From Plastoroseomonas arctica (GTDB lineage Bacteria; Pseudomonadota; Alphaproteobacteria; Acetobacterales; Acetobacteraceae): a stretch of 64,000 nucleotides of DNA. Shown here piece after piece: positions 33,943 through 43,700 of the stretch. The number at the start of each line of letters is the position of its first letter. Within the stretch, counting starts at the first letter, position 1. The notes beneath the pieces are model-generated. The model had not been told where the DNA came from and did not search any database. It worked only from the letters and a program-made list of their open reading frames with translations. Location of the stretch: contig NZ_JAAEDH010000016.1 of NCBI RefSeq assembly GCF_018128965.1, positions 1 through 64,000 on the forward strand, in the 5' to 3' direction. The translations under genes were made by a program, and so were the position numbers.

Positions 33943-34935
33943 GTGCGGTTCAAAGCCGGGACAGTGCGACGCCGCGGCGTCATCGCGGGGCTTAGCGCCA
34001 TCGCGATGGTCGGCGCGCCCGCGTTCGCGCAGGCTTGGCCCTCGCAGCCCATCCGCCTCATCGTCCCCTTCGCGCCGGGCGGCACCACCGACCTCGTCGC
34101 GCGGCTGATCGCTCAAGGCCTGGGCGAACGTCTCGGCCAGCCCGTCATCATCGAGAACCGTGCCGGCGCGGGTGCGATGGTCGGCTCCGAGTTCGTCGCG
34201 CGTGCGGCACCCGATGGGCACACGCTGGTGATGTCCAACATCGCGAGCCACGCGATCAGCCCCAGCCTCTATCCGGCGAATACGGTGCGCTACGACGCGG
34301 TGCGCGACTTCACCCATGTGGCGCTGGTCACGTCGAACCCGTCGGTCTGGGTCGCCCACCGCGGTGCCGGGATCACCGATCTCGCGACGCTGCGCGCCCG
34401 CGCCACCGCCGCGCCGCAGGGCCTCGACGTCGCGAGCTCCGGTGCGGGCTCCTCGAACCATCTGCTGATCGTGCAGCTTGCGCAGCTCGCCGGCATCGAC
34501 CTGCACCATGTTCCCTTCCGCGGCGCCGGCCCGGCGATGACCGCAGTGATCGCCGGGCAGGTGCCGCTGATGTCGGACAGCCTGCCCTCCGCGGCGGCGC
34601 ATATCCGCGGCGGCAGCGTGCGCGCCATCGCGATGTGCTCGGCCGAGCGCCACCCATCCTTCCCCGAGGTGGCGACGTTCCGCGAACAGGGCGTGGACCT
34701 CGTCTGCGACAGCTGGTTTGGCCTGTCCGGTCCCGCCGGCCTGCCGGCCGCGATCGTCGCCAAGTTGAACGCGGAAGTGCGCGCTGTGCTGGCAACCGCC
34801 GATGTGCGCGCGCGCTATGCCGAATTCGGCGGCACGCCTGGCACGCTGGATGCGGCCGGCTTCACGCGTTTCGTCGCGGAGGAATTCGCCCGCTGGGCGC
34901 CGGTGGTGAGAGCCTCCGGCGCCGAGGCGGGATGA
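33943..34935 (+). CDS. TctC-like periplasmic receptor (Bug family) of a TTT transporter
   Basis: A 330-residue exported binding protein. The mature part begins WPSQPIRLIVPFAPGGTTDLVARLIAQGL, the classical Bug/TctC start, and includes VIIENRAGAGAMVGSEFVARAAPDGHTLVM. The signal is RRRGVIAGLSAIAMVGAPAFAQA. GTG 33943 has a gggaggg ribosome binding site at good distance; the ATG at 33934 is directly attached to that site and is less likely. It is the substrate receptor for the TctB/TctA-like proteins that follow. Substrates of the family are carboxylates. Confidence 0.9.
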   Translation: MRFKAGTVRRRGVIAGLSAIAMVGAPAFAQAWPSQPIRLIVPFAPGGTTDLVARLIAQGLGERLGQPVIIENRAGAGAMVGSEFVARAAPDGHTLVMSNIASHAISPSLYPANTVRYDAVRDFTHVALVTSNPSVWVAHRGAGITDLATLRARATAAPQGLDVASSGAGSSNHLLIVQLAQLAGIDLHHVPFRGAGPAMTAVIAGQVPLMSDSLPSAAAHIRGGSVRAIAMCSAERHPSFPEVATFREQGVDLVCDSWFGLSGPAGLPAAIVAKLNAEVRAVLATADVRARYAEFGGTPGTLDAAGFTRFVAEEFARWAPVVRASGAEAG

Positions 34936-34987
34936 TGCGTTTGCAGTTCAAGACAGGAACGGGCCACGTTCCGGCAAGGGGTTTGGG

Positions 34988-35584
34988 ATGAAGATCAACA
35001 CCAAGGATTTGCTCTCGGGCATCATCCTGATTCTGTTCGCGGTGATCGGCTATTGGCTGAACCAGGACCACGCGCTCGGCACCGCCCGTCGCATGGGGCC
35101 CGGCTACATGCCCATGCTGACCTTCGTCATCCTGCTCGGGATCGGCGCCATCGTGACCCTCTTCGCGCTGTTCAGCGGGCCCAACCCGCTCGACAAGTGG
35201 ACCACGGGCGAGGTGCTCGCGATCCCGGCGGCCATCGTCGCGTTCTTCGCGACCTACATCATCGTCGAGCGCCTCAACATCTTCCAGGGCAACTACTACA
35301 TCCTGGGCTCGGCAATCCTGGCCGGGTGCCTGGTGCTCGCGATCCCGCATGGGTGGCGCGCGCTGGGGCTTGTCCATGCGGGCTTTGCGCTGTTCGGTCT
35401 GCTGCTCGAGCAGGGTGGGCTGATGCTGGCGCTGGTCGGCTGCATCCTGGTCTCTGCACTCGCCGACCCCGACCATCGGCCCAAGGGCGTGCTTGGGATG
35501 ATCATCTTTCTGTGCGTGTTGTGCTGGTGGGTGTTCATCAAGGAGCTTGATATCCGCGTGAACGTTTGGCCGCAGTTCCTGTGA
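34988..35584 (+). CDS. TctB-like small subunit of a TTT transporter
   Basis: A 198-residue membrane protein with four to five helices. DLLSGIILILFAVIGYWLNQDHALGTARRMGPGYMPMLTFVILLGIGAIV is the typical DUF1468/TctB opening: helix, GTA-RMGPGYMP loop, helix. It lies 52 bp after the receptor gene and 29 bp before the large subunit gene. The C-terminal helices (LILVSALADPDHRP, MIIFLCVLCWWVFIKEL region) complete the small permease subunit. Confidence 0.9.
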   Translation: MKINTKDLLSGIILILFAVIGYWLNQDHALGTARRMGPGYMPMLTFVILLGIGAIVTLFALFSGPNPLDKWTTGEVLAIPAAIVAFFATYIIVERLNIFQGNYYILGSAILAGCLVLAIPHGWRALGLVHAGFALFGLLLEQGGLMLALVGCILVSALADPDHRPKGVLGMIIFLCVLCWWVFIKELDIRVNVWPQFL

Positions 35585-35613
35585 TCCGGGCGAAGCAATA
35601 AGGAAATAATGCC

Positions 35614-37116
35614 ATGGAATTGCTGTTGACCAATCTGGGTCACGGGTTCGCCGTCGCGCTGACGGTGAACAACATCCTGTTCTGCCTTCTCGGCTGCCTG
35701 ATCGGCACTGCCATCGGCGTGTTGCCGGGCATCGGTCCGGTGGCGACGATCTCGCTGCTGCTGCCGATCACCTTCGGCCAGCCGGCGACGACGGCCATCA
35801 TCATGCTCGCGGGCATCTATTACGGCGCGCAGTATGGTGGCTCCACCACCGCCATCCTGCTCAACCTGCCAGGCGAGGTGAGTTCCGTTGTCACCACGCT
35901 CGAAGGCTACAAGATGGCGCGCAACGGACGCGCCGGCGCGGCCCTCACGATCGCGGCGCTGGGGTCGTTCTTCGCGGGCACGGTCGCGACCGTACTGGTC
36001 GCGGCCTCGGGTCCGCTGCTGACGTCCGTCGCGCTGTCCTTCGGCCCCGCCGACTACTTCTCGCTGATGTTGCTCGGCCTGATCATCTCCGCCGTGCTCG
36101 CGCAGGGTTCGGTGCTGAAGTCGGTCGGTATGGTGGTCCTCGGCGTTGCCCTTGGCCTCGTTGGTACCGACGTGCAGACCGGCCAGCAGCGCTTCACCTT
36201 CGGCGTGCCGGAGCTGTCGGACGGCGTGGGCTTCGTCTCGATCGCCATGGGCATGTTCGGCATCGCCGAGATCATCCTCAACCTTGAACGCCCCGAGCAG
36301 CGCAGCGTGCTGGCCGCCAAGGTTGGCTCGCTGTTTTTGACCAAGGAGGAATTCTCCCGCGCGACGCCCGCGGTTCTCCGCGGCACCGTCGTCGGCTCGC
36401 TGCTCGGCATCCTGCCCGGTGGTGGCGCGGCACTCGCCTCGTTCGGCTCCTACATGATGGAGCGGAAGATGTCGCGCGGCCGCGCCGAGTTCGGCAATGG
36501 CGCGATCGAGGGTGTCGCCGGGCCGGAGAGTGCCAACAACGCGGCCTCTCAGACCTCCTTCATCCCGCTGCTCACCCTGGGCATCCCGGCCAACGCCGTG
36601 ATGGCGCTGATGGTCGGCGCGCTGATCATCCAGGGCATCCAGCCCGGGCCCCGCATGGTCGAGGCGCAGCCGGACCTGTTCTGGGGTCTGATCGCGTCCA
36701 TGTGGATCGGCAACCTGATGCTGCTGGTCATCAACCTGCCGATGATCGGCATGTGGGTGAAGCTGCTGCAGGTTCCCTACAAGTATCTCTACCCCTCGAT
36801 CCTCGTGTTCTGCGCGATCGGCGTTTATTCGCTCAGCAACAACGTGTTCGACGTCTACCAGACGGTGCTGTTCGGCTTCGTGGGCTACATCTTCTCCAAG
36901 CTGAAGATGGAGCCGGCACCGCTGCTGATCGGCTTCGTGCTTGGCCCGATGATGGAAGAACACCTCCGCCGGGCCATGCTACTCAGCCGCGGCGACGTGA
37001 TGGTGTTCGTCGAACGGCCGATCAGCGCCTCGATGCTGGCGATCGCGGCGGCGGCGATGATCGCGATGCTGCTGCCCTCCCTGCGCAAGGGCAAGGACAA
37101 GGCGCTCGCGGAATAG
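35614..37116 (+). CDS. TctA-like large permease subunit of a TTT transporter
   Basis: A 500-residue membrane protein with about ten to twelve helices. LIGTAIGVLPGIGPVATISLLLPITF is the family signature, followed by GIYYGAQYGGSTTAILLNLPGEVSSVVTTLEGY and, in the second half, the related GILPGGGAALASFGSYMMERKM and AGPESANNAASQTSFIPLLTLGIPANAVMALM; the two halves show the internal duplication known for TctA. It is the last gene of the importer; a terminator follows at 37167. Confidence 0.95.
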   Translation: MELLLTNLGHGFAVALTVNNILFCLLGCLIGTAIGVLPGIGPVATISLLLPITFGQPATTAIIMLAGIYYGAQYGGSTTAILLNLPGEVSSVVTTLEGYKMARNGRAGAALTIAALGSFFAGTVATVLVAASGPLLTSVALSFGPADYFSLMLLGLIISAVLAQGSVLKSVGMVVLGVALGLVGTDVQTGQQRFTFGVPELSDGVGFVSIAMGMFGIAEIILNLERPEQRSVLAAKVGSLFLTKEEFSRATPAVLRGTVVGSLLGILPGGGAALASFGSYMMERKMSRGRAEFGNGAIEGVAGPESANNAASQTSFIPLLTLGIPANAVMALMVGALIIQGIQPGPRMVEAQPDLFWGLIASMWIGNLMLLVINLPMIGMWVKLLQVPYKYLYPSILVFCAIGVYSLSNNVFDVYQTVLFGFVGYIFSKLKMEPAPLLIGFVLGPMMEEHLRRAMLLSRGDVMVFVERPISASMLAIAAAAMIAMLLPSLRKGKDKALAE

Positions 37117-37166
37117 AGAGCGAGTAGCGTGCTTTATTCCTGGCCACGACCCGTGTAGGGAGTGAA

Positions 37167-37201
37167 AAAAGAGTTCGGGGGGACGTCTCCCGAACTCTTT
37201 T
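37167..37201 (+). terminator. Rho-independent terminator after the TTT operon
   Basis: A perfect 13-bp stem AAAAGAGTTCGGG (37167-37179) / CCCGAACTCTTTT (37189-37201), 9-nt loop, followed by ctttt. It ends the tctCBA-like unit and stands 19 bp before the manC start, so the A-rich left arm could also terminate transcription coming from the right. Confidence 0.85.
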
Positions 37202-37219
37202 CTTTTGTCGGAGGCCCGC

Positions 37220-38629
37220 GTGATCCTTCCCGTCATTCTTTCCGGTGGTTCCGGCTCCCGCCTCTGGCCCCTCTCGCGCGAGAGTTATCCGAAGCAGTTC
37301 TGGCCGCTGATCTCCGAGCGCCCGATGCTCGAGGAGACGGCTCTGCGCGCCGCCGGCGAGGCCTTCCACCCGCCCATGGTGGTCTGCAACGAGGCCCACC
37401 GCTTCCTGGTCGCCGAGCAGCTGCGCGCCATCCCCGGCGCGCGCATCGTGCTCGAACCCGTCGCGCGCAACTCCGCCCCGGCCATTGCCGTCGCCGCCCT
37501 GCTCGCCGAAGAGGCCCATGGCGCGGAGACGCTGCTGTGGCTGATGGCGGCCGATGCCGCGATCGAGGACGTGCCCGCGCTGCACACCGCCCTCGCGCGC
37601 GCCGAGGAGGCCGCCCAGACCGGGCTGATCGTCACCTTCGGCATGGCGCCGACCGCCGCCGAGACCGGCTATGGCTACATCGAGAAGGGCGCGGCGCTGC
37701 CCGACGTCGCCGGCGTGTTCCGCGTCGCCCGCTTCATCGAGAAGCCCGATGGGCCGACCGCGGCGCGCCTGGTGCTCGGCGGCCAGCATTGGTGGAATTC
37801 GGGGATGTTCGTTGCCACCGCCGGCACGTTGATCGCCGAGCTCGCGACTCACGCGCCGGAGGTGCTGGCCGCGGCGCGCGATGCGGTCGCGGGCGCGACG
37901 CGGGACCTCGATTTCGTCCGCCTCGACCCGGCGGCGTTCAAGCGCGCGCCGTCGATCTCAATCGACTATGCAGTGATGGAGCGCACCGAGCACGCGGCCG
38001 TGGTGCCGGCCGCGATCGGCTGGTCCGACCTCGGCTCCTGGGCCTCGCTGTGGGAGGTCCGCCCCAAGGATGCCGCCGGCAATGTCACGGAAGGCCCGGT
38101 CGAGCTGGTCGATGCCGAGCGCTGCCTGATCCGCAGCGAGGGCATCCTCACCGGCGTCGTGGGCCTCAAGGACGCGGTCATCGTTGTCACCGACGACGCC
38201 GTGCTCGCGATGCACCGCGACAGCGCGCAGGATGTGAAGAAGCTCGTCGAGCGCCTCAAGAGCGGCGGCCACGCGCAGGCCACCGAGCATCGCCGCGCCT
38301 ATCGCCCCTGGGGCCATTATGAGGGCGTGATCCGCGGCGAGCGCTTTCAGGTCAAGCGCATCGTGGTCCGTCCCGGCGCGCGGCTGAGCCTGCAGAAGCA
38401 TTTCCACCGCGCGGAGCATTGGGTGGTGGTGAGCGGCACCGCGCTGGTCCAGCGCGACGCCGAGCAGATCCTGCTGCGCGAGAATGAGAGCGTGTATTTG
38501 CCCCTGGGCTGCATCCACCGCATGGAGAATCCGGGTATGATCCCGCTCGTGCTGATCGAGGTCCAGTCGGGCAGCTACCTCGGCGAGGACGACATCGTGC
38601 GCTTCGAGGACAATTACGGACGGAGCTGA
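37220..38629 (+). CDS. manC: Mannose-1-phosphate guanylyltransferase / mannose-6-phosphate isomerase
   Basis: A 469-residue bifunctional enzyme making GDP-mannose for capsule, LPS or exopolysaccharide. The nucleotidyltransferase signature is GGSGSRLWPLSRESYPKQF near the N-terminus, with FIEKPDGPTA and WNSGMF later. The C-terminal type II isomerase cupin contains YRPWGHYEGVI, LQKHFHRAEHWVVVSGTA and VYLPLGCIHRMENPG with the metal His residues. GTG 37220 is preceded by ggagg at ideal spacing; a TTG at 37205 lies within the terminator tail. manC is the first of a tight run of genes up to the helicase. Confidence 0.93.
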   Translation: MILPVILSGGSGSRLWPLSRESYPKQFWPLISERPMLEETALRAAGEAFHPPMVVCNEAHRFLVAEQLRAIPGARIVLEPVARNSAPAIAVAALLAEEAHGAETLLWLMAADAAIEDVPALHTALARAEEAAQTGLIVTFGMAPTAAETGYGYIEKGAALPDVAGVFRVARFIEKPDGPTAARLVLGGQHWWNSGMFVATAGTLIAELATHAPEVLAAARDAVAGATRDLDFVRLDPAAFKRAPSISIDYAVMERTEHAAVVPAAIGWSDLGSWASLWEVRPKDAAGNVTEGPVELVDAERCLIRSEGILTGVVGLKDAVIVVTDDAVLAMHRDSAQDVKKLVERLKSGGHAQATEHRRAYRPWGHYEGVIRGERFQVKRIVVRPGARLSLQKHFHRAEHWVVVSGTALVQRDAEQILLRENESVYLPLGCIHRMENPGMIPLVLIEVQSGSYLGEDDIVRFEDNYGRS

Positions 38630-38632
38630 TCC

Positions 38633-39121
38633 ATGACGGCGCGTGAGGACAATGTCGCCCGCACCGTCGCGCGGGCCCGCCAGCGCCGTCGCAACAAGCC
38701 GCTCCCGCCGCGGACCTTCGGGACGCGCCTATCCGACGCGGTCGCCGCCATCGTCGGGTCCTGGCGCTTCATCCTCATCCAGTCGGTCGCACTGCTCGCC
38801 TGGATCACCGGCAACGCGGTCATCGGCGCCGGAGCCTGGGATCCCTACCCGTTCATCCTGCTCAACCTGATGCTGAGCTTCCAGGCGGCCTACACCGCGC
38901 CGATCATCATGATGAGCCAGAACCGGCAATCCGAAGTCGACCGCAGCCGTGCGCTCGCCGACTACCGGGTCAACCTGCGCGCCGAGGCCGACATCACCCT
39001 GCTGCACCAGAAGATCGACCTGCTGCGCGAGCAGCAGATGCTCGAACTCACCACCATGCTGCGCGAGGCTCTGGCGCGCATCGACCGGCTCGAGGGCCCG
39101 GGCGCGCCGAGGCTTCCCTAA
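38633..39121 (+). CDS. DUF1003 family membrane protein
   Basis: A 162-residue protein with two membrane helices (SWRFILIQSVALLAWI and PYPFILLNLMLSFQAAYTAPIIMM), which with the following SQNRQSEVDRSRALADYRVNLRAE form the DUF1003 signature. The C-terminus is a helical coiled-coil-like tail (LHQKIDLLREQQMLELTTML). It starts 3 bp after the manC stop. The function of DUF1003 is unknown. Confidence 0.9.
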   Translation: MTAREDNVARTVARARQRRRNKPLPPRTFGTRLSDAVAAIVGSWRFILIQSVALLAWITGNAVIGAGAWDPYPFILLNLMLSFQAAYTAPIIMMSQNRQSEVDRSRALADYRVNLRAEADITLLHQKIDLLREQQMLELTTMLREALARIDRLEGPGAPRLP

Positions 39122-39149
39122 CCGGCATTGTTTCGGGCAAGTAGGGTGC

Positions 39150-40721
39150 ATGGCCCTCGTCGAAGCCGTCCTTGCCCTGATCGCCGTCTGCATCGGCTTC
39201 GCGCTGATCGCGCAGCGTTCGCGGCTGCCCTATTCGGTCATCCTCGTCCTCGGCGGCATGGCCATCGCCTTCATCCCCGGCATGCCGCAGGTCGAGCTCG
39301 ACCCGCAGATCGCGCTCGCCTTCTTTCTCCCGCCTTTGCTGCAGGCGAGCGGCTATCGCACCGACTGGCGGGATTTCCGCAAGAACATCCGCCCCATCCT
39401 GCTGCTCGCGGTGGGCTGCGTGCTGTTCACCACGCTTTGCATCGCGATCGTCGCGCGGGCCATGATCCCGGACCTGCCCTGGGCGGCGGCGATCGCGCTG
39501 GGTGCGATCGTCGCCCCGCCCGACGCGGTCGCCGCGAGTTCCATCCTGCAACGGCTGCGCCTGCCGCGGCGGCTGGTGACCGTGCTGGAAGGCGAGAGCC
39601 TGATCAACGACGCCTCGGCGCTGGTGGTCTACCGCTTCGCGGTGGCCGCCATGGTCACCGCCTTCAGCCCGTGGGAGGCGGCCGGCGCCTTCATCCTCGT
39701 CGCCGGCGGCGGCGTCGCGATCGGCTGGGTGATCGGCCGGGCGGCGATCTGGATCATCCCGCGCCTGCGCGACACGCTGCTCGAGACGGCGGCAAGCTTC
39801 GTGATGTGCTTCGCGGTCTTCTTCGCGGCCGAGGCTGTGCATGCCTCGGGCGTGATGGCGGTGGTGACGGCGGGCATCCTGCTCGGCCGCGCCGCGCATA
39901 CGTCATTGTCCGCGCGGACGCGCCAGGAAGCCCGGGTGGTGTGGGAGTTCCTGGAATTCATCCTCAACAGCCTGGTCTTCATCATCATCGGGATGCAGCT
40001 CAACGCCATCCTCGACCGGCTGGACGCCTATACGCCGCTGACCCTGATCGGGCTCGCCTCGGCGATCTCGGTGGTGCTAATCGTCTCGCGCTTCGTGTGG
40101 ATCGCGCCGGCGGTGTGGCTGCCGCGCCAGATCCCCTCGATCCGCCGACGCGACCCGCTGCCGCCGTTCAGCTACACCATCGTGCTGTCCTGGGCGGGGA
40201 TGCGCGGCGTGGTCTCGCTCGCCGCCGCGCTGGCCCTGCCGATCGATTTTCCGGCGCGTGACCTGCTCATCTTCCTCGCCTTCTGCGCCATCCTCGCGAC
40301 GCTGGTGGTGCAGGGCACCACGCTCGAATGGGTGATCCGCCGCCTGGGCGTGGAGGAGAAGCGCAGCCCACGGATGCGCTGGGAGGAGGCCGCGGCGCGC
40401 ACTCTGGTGGCGCAGGCCTCGCTCGCGCGGCTGGTCGAGCACGCCGATGACCCGCTCGACGGCGCCATCGCGCAGGACATCCTTCCCGAATACCGCGACA
40501 ATGTCCGGCTGCTCGACGGCATCGGCCAGGGCGCGGTCGCCGCCGAGCGCACCGCGCGGCTGCAGCTGCGGCTCGAAGCGCTCCAGCATGGCCGCGCGCG
40601 GCTGCTGCGCCACCATCGCGAGGACGGGCTCGATGAGGAGCTGCTGCAGCGCATCGGCCAGGAACTGGATCTCGAGGAGCTGCGCCTGCGCCGCCTGCTC
40701 GGCGCCTCGGAGGATTTCTAG
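39150..40721 (+). CDS. Na+/H+ antiporter (CPA1 family)
   Basis: A 523-residue membrane protein with about twelve helices. IVAPPDAVAASSILQRLRLPRRLVTVLEGESLINDASALVVYRFA contains the paired acidic residues of the ion-binding site (PPDAVA and ESLINDASALV). SWAGMRGVVSLAAALALP is the second hallmark of bacterial NhaP/YjcE-type exchangers. The last 120 residues form a soluble helical tail (LQLRLEALQHGRARLLRHHRE). It is separated by 3 bp from the helicase gene. Confidence 0.93.
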   Translation: MALVEAVLALIAVCIGFALIAQRSRLPYSVILVLGGMAIAFIPGMPQVELDPQIALAFFLPPLLQASGYRTDWRDFRKNIRPILLLAVGCVLFTTLCIAIVARAMIPDLPWAAAIALGAIVAPPDAVAASSILQRLRLPRRLVTVLEGESLINDASALVVYRFAVAAMVTAFSPWEAAGAFILVAGGGVAIGWVIGRAAIWIIPRLRDTLLETAASFVMCFAVFFAAEAVHASGVMAVVTAGILLGRAAHTSLSARTRQEARVVWEFLEFILNSLVFIIIGMQLNAILDRLDAYTPLTLIGLASAISVVLIVSRFVWIAPAVWLPRQIPSIRRRDPLPPFSYTIVLSWAGMRGVVSLAAALALPIDFPARDLLIFLAFCAILATLVVQGTTLEWVIRRLGVEEKRSPRMRWEEAAARTLVAQASLARLVEHADDPLDGAIAQDILPEYRDNVRLLDGIGQGAVAAERTARLQLRLEALQHGRARLLRHHREDGLDEELLQRIGQELDLEELRLRRLLGASEDF

Positions 40722-40724
40722 CCG

Positions 40725-43700
40725 ATGACCACCCTGGCCCAGGCGCTGGAGGATGCGCGGCGCGGATTGCTGGACCTGTCCACGCGGAACCGCCTGCTCG
40801 CATTGCCCAAGCCGGGGCGCTCGCGCGGCGTCGTCATCCTCGATGACGAGGATGCGGACCAGCTGGTGGCGAAGCTGCGCGAGGGCGTGGCGTTCAGCTT
40901 CGAATCGGTCTCCAGCGGCGAAGCGGAGGCGCCCGCCGACGCACCGCCGGCGGGCAAGCCCCGCCGCGGCGCGCGCAAGACGGCGAGTGCCAGGGCCACG
41001 GGCGTGTCCACCGCCGATGCGGCCGGGACGCGGGAGGCCTGGCAGGCCGATACCAAGCTGCGCGTCCGCATGCCGGCCGCCGACCTCGCGAAGCGGGTGC
41101 GCGATATCCTGGGCGATGCCCGGATCGCGCGCGAAGAATCGGGCATCGCGACGCTGTATCTCGCGATCGGCGCGCTCGCCTGGCGCGACGCGGCCACGCC
41201 CGAGACGGAGCGCCTCGCCCCGCTCGCGCTGCTGCCGGTGACGCTGGAGCGCGAAGGCGTCTCCCAGGTGTTCCGGCTGCGCGCGGATGTCGCCGAGGTG
41301 GCGGAGAACCTGTCGCTGCGCGAGATGTTTTCGGCGCAGTTCCGCATCACGCTGCCGGAATTCGACCCCGAGGCTTACGACCCGACCAAGTGGGCGGAAA
41401 CGGTGGCCGGCGCGATCACCGGTCAGCCGCTCTGGCGGGTCGACGCCGATGCGCTGGCCGTCGGGCTGTTCTCGTTCGCAAAATTCCTGATGTGGCGCGA
41501 CCTGGACCCCGCGGCCAATCCGGGCCTGCTCACCCACCCGCTGATCCGCGCCCTGGTCGGCGGCGAGGCGCTGCCGGACGCCGTGCCCGGATTCCCCGAC
41601 GACACGGATGTGGATGCGACCATCCCGGTGGAGCGGCTCGACCACGTGATGGACGTCGACGGCAGCCAGGCGCTGGCGGTCGAGGCGGTGCGGCGCGGTG
41701 GCCACCTGGTGATCCAGGGACCGCCCGGGACGGGGAAAAGCCAGACCATCGCGAACATCATCGCCCAGGCGGTGCTCGACGGCCGCTCCGTGCTGTTCGT
41801 GGCGGAAAAGCTTGCCGCGCTCGAAGTGGTGCAGCGCCGCCTGACCCAAGTGGGCTTGGGCGCCGCCTGCCTCGAACTGCACAGCGAGAAGCAGTCCAAG
41901 CGCGCCGTGCTGGATGAGCTGCGCGCGACCCTCGCGAGCCCGGCGCCGCCGCGGCCGGACCGCGATCCGGTGATCCGCCGCCTCGGCGCCCTGCGCGGGC
42001 GGATCAACCGGCACGCGGATGCCATGCGCGGCGCAGTCGGCGAGAGTGGGCTGCCGCTGCATGCGGTGATCGGGCGCCTCGCCGCACTGCGCGCGCGCGG
42101 CGTGAAGGCCGGCGACCTGGCGCTGGAGGCCGGCGCCTGGGACACGGCGCGGATCGAGCACAATCGCGACGCCGTGCGCGAACTTGCCGCACGGGCCGTC
42201 GGCGCCCGCAGCGCCTATGCGGGCGTCGCGCGCGACCTGACGCCAAGCGAGACGGACCGGCTGATGGCACGCTTGCCGGACCTAATCCGTGCCTTCGCCG
42301 GCGGTGCCGCCGCCCTCGCGCCATTGGCGCGCGCGCTGGGTCGGCCGGCGCCTGGGCCGGCCGAGGTGGACGCGCTGAAGGCGATCTCCACCGCCCTCGC
42401 GGTGGTGCCGGAGCATGACGCGGCCGCGCTGGCGCACCCGGCCTGGGTCGCCGATCCCGCGCCGCTGCGCGCCCTGGTCGAGGCGCAGGCCGCCCTCGAC
42501 ACCGCGCGTGCCGACCCCGCACTGCTGCCCGGTGCGCTGGAGGTCGCTGGCATCGAGGCCGCGCGCGCGACGCTCGCCGAACCCGGCGGCGTGTTCGGCT
42601 TCCTCTCGGGTGCCAGGCGGGCGGCGAACGCCGTGGCCGCCGCCATCGCGCGCGATGCGGAGAACCCGATGCCGGCGCTGGCGTCGGCGATTGCCGGGCA
42701 GAAGGCGCAGGCGGCACTCGCGGCCGGCGAGGCGCTGGGCCGCGGCGCCTTCGGCACCCTTTGGGGTGGTGCGGCGATGGCCCCGCTGCTGGCGTGGCGG
42801 GAGGCGCATGGCGCCGAGGCCGCGCGCGCGCTGACCGCCGGCGCCGCCCCACTCGACCTCGCGCCGGTCGCGGTCGCCTCGGCCGCCTGGAACATCCTGA
42901 TGGAGGCTGTGGCCCTCGTCGGCCCGCCGCCCTCCTTCGCGCGGCTGGTGGAGATGCTGGGCGCCTGGGCAACCGAGCCCGAGACCTTGCCGCTGTGGCA
43001 GGCCTGGCGCCGCGCGCGCGCCGCCGCCGGTGAGGTCGAGGCCTTCGCCGAAGCCATCGCCAACGGCCGGCTCGCGCCCGATGCGGCCGAGGACGCCTTC
43101 GACCACGCGCTGCTCGAATCATTGCTGGACGCCGCGATGCACGCGCATCCCGAACTCGCCGCCTTCGATGGCGAAGCCGCCGACCGGCTGGTCGAGGAAT
43201 TCCGCGACGCCGACCGCGACCGCGTCACTCTTGCCCGCACCGAGGCGGCCTTCGCCCATGCCGAGGACCTGAGGAAGGTGCGCGCGGGCATGCCGGGCAT
43301 GGAGGTGCTGCGCGGCGAGATGGAGAAGAAGCGCGGCCACCTGCCGGTGCGCGAGCTGCTGGTGCGCGCGCGGCAATCCGTGCAGACGGCCAAGCCGGTG
43401 TTCATGATGAGCCCGCTTTCCGTCGCGCAGTTCCTCGCGCCGCCGCACGGGCTCACGCCGGGGCTGTCCTTCGACATGCTGGTGATGGACGAGGCGAGCC
43501 AGATCGAGCCAGTCGATGCGCTCGGCGCGATCGCGCGTGCGCGTCAGGTCGTGGTGGTGGGCGATGACCGGCAGATGCCGCCCACGCAGTTCTTCCAGCG
43601 CATGACCGGCGAGGATGACGACGGCGGCGAGAGCGACACCGTCGCAGCACGCGACGTGGAAAGCGTGCTCGGCCTGTGCAATGCGCGCGGGGTGCCCTCG

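Noticed and set aside
37167-37201. Stem after the TTT operon as a further copy of the dispersed repeat
   Set aside because: It shares only an A/T-rich arm; the stem sequence and loop differ and the TTCTTTTATTTTT core is missing. It is an ordinary terminator.
40077-42161. 694-codon minus-strand ORF across the antiporter and helicase genes
   Set aside because: Antisense shadow: the plus-strand proteins have clear domain motifs throughout, the antisense translation has none.
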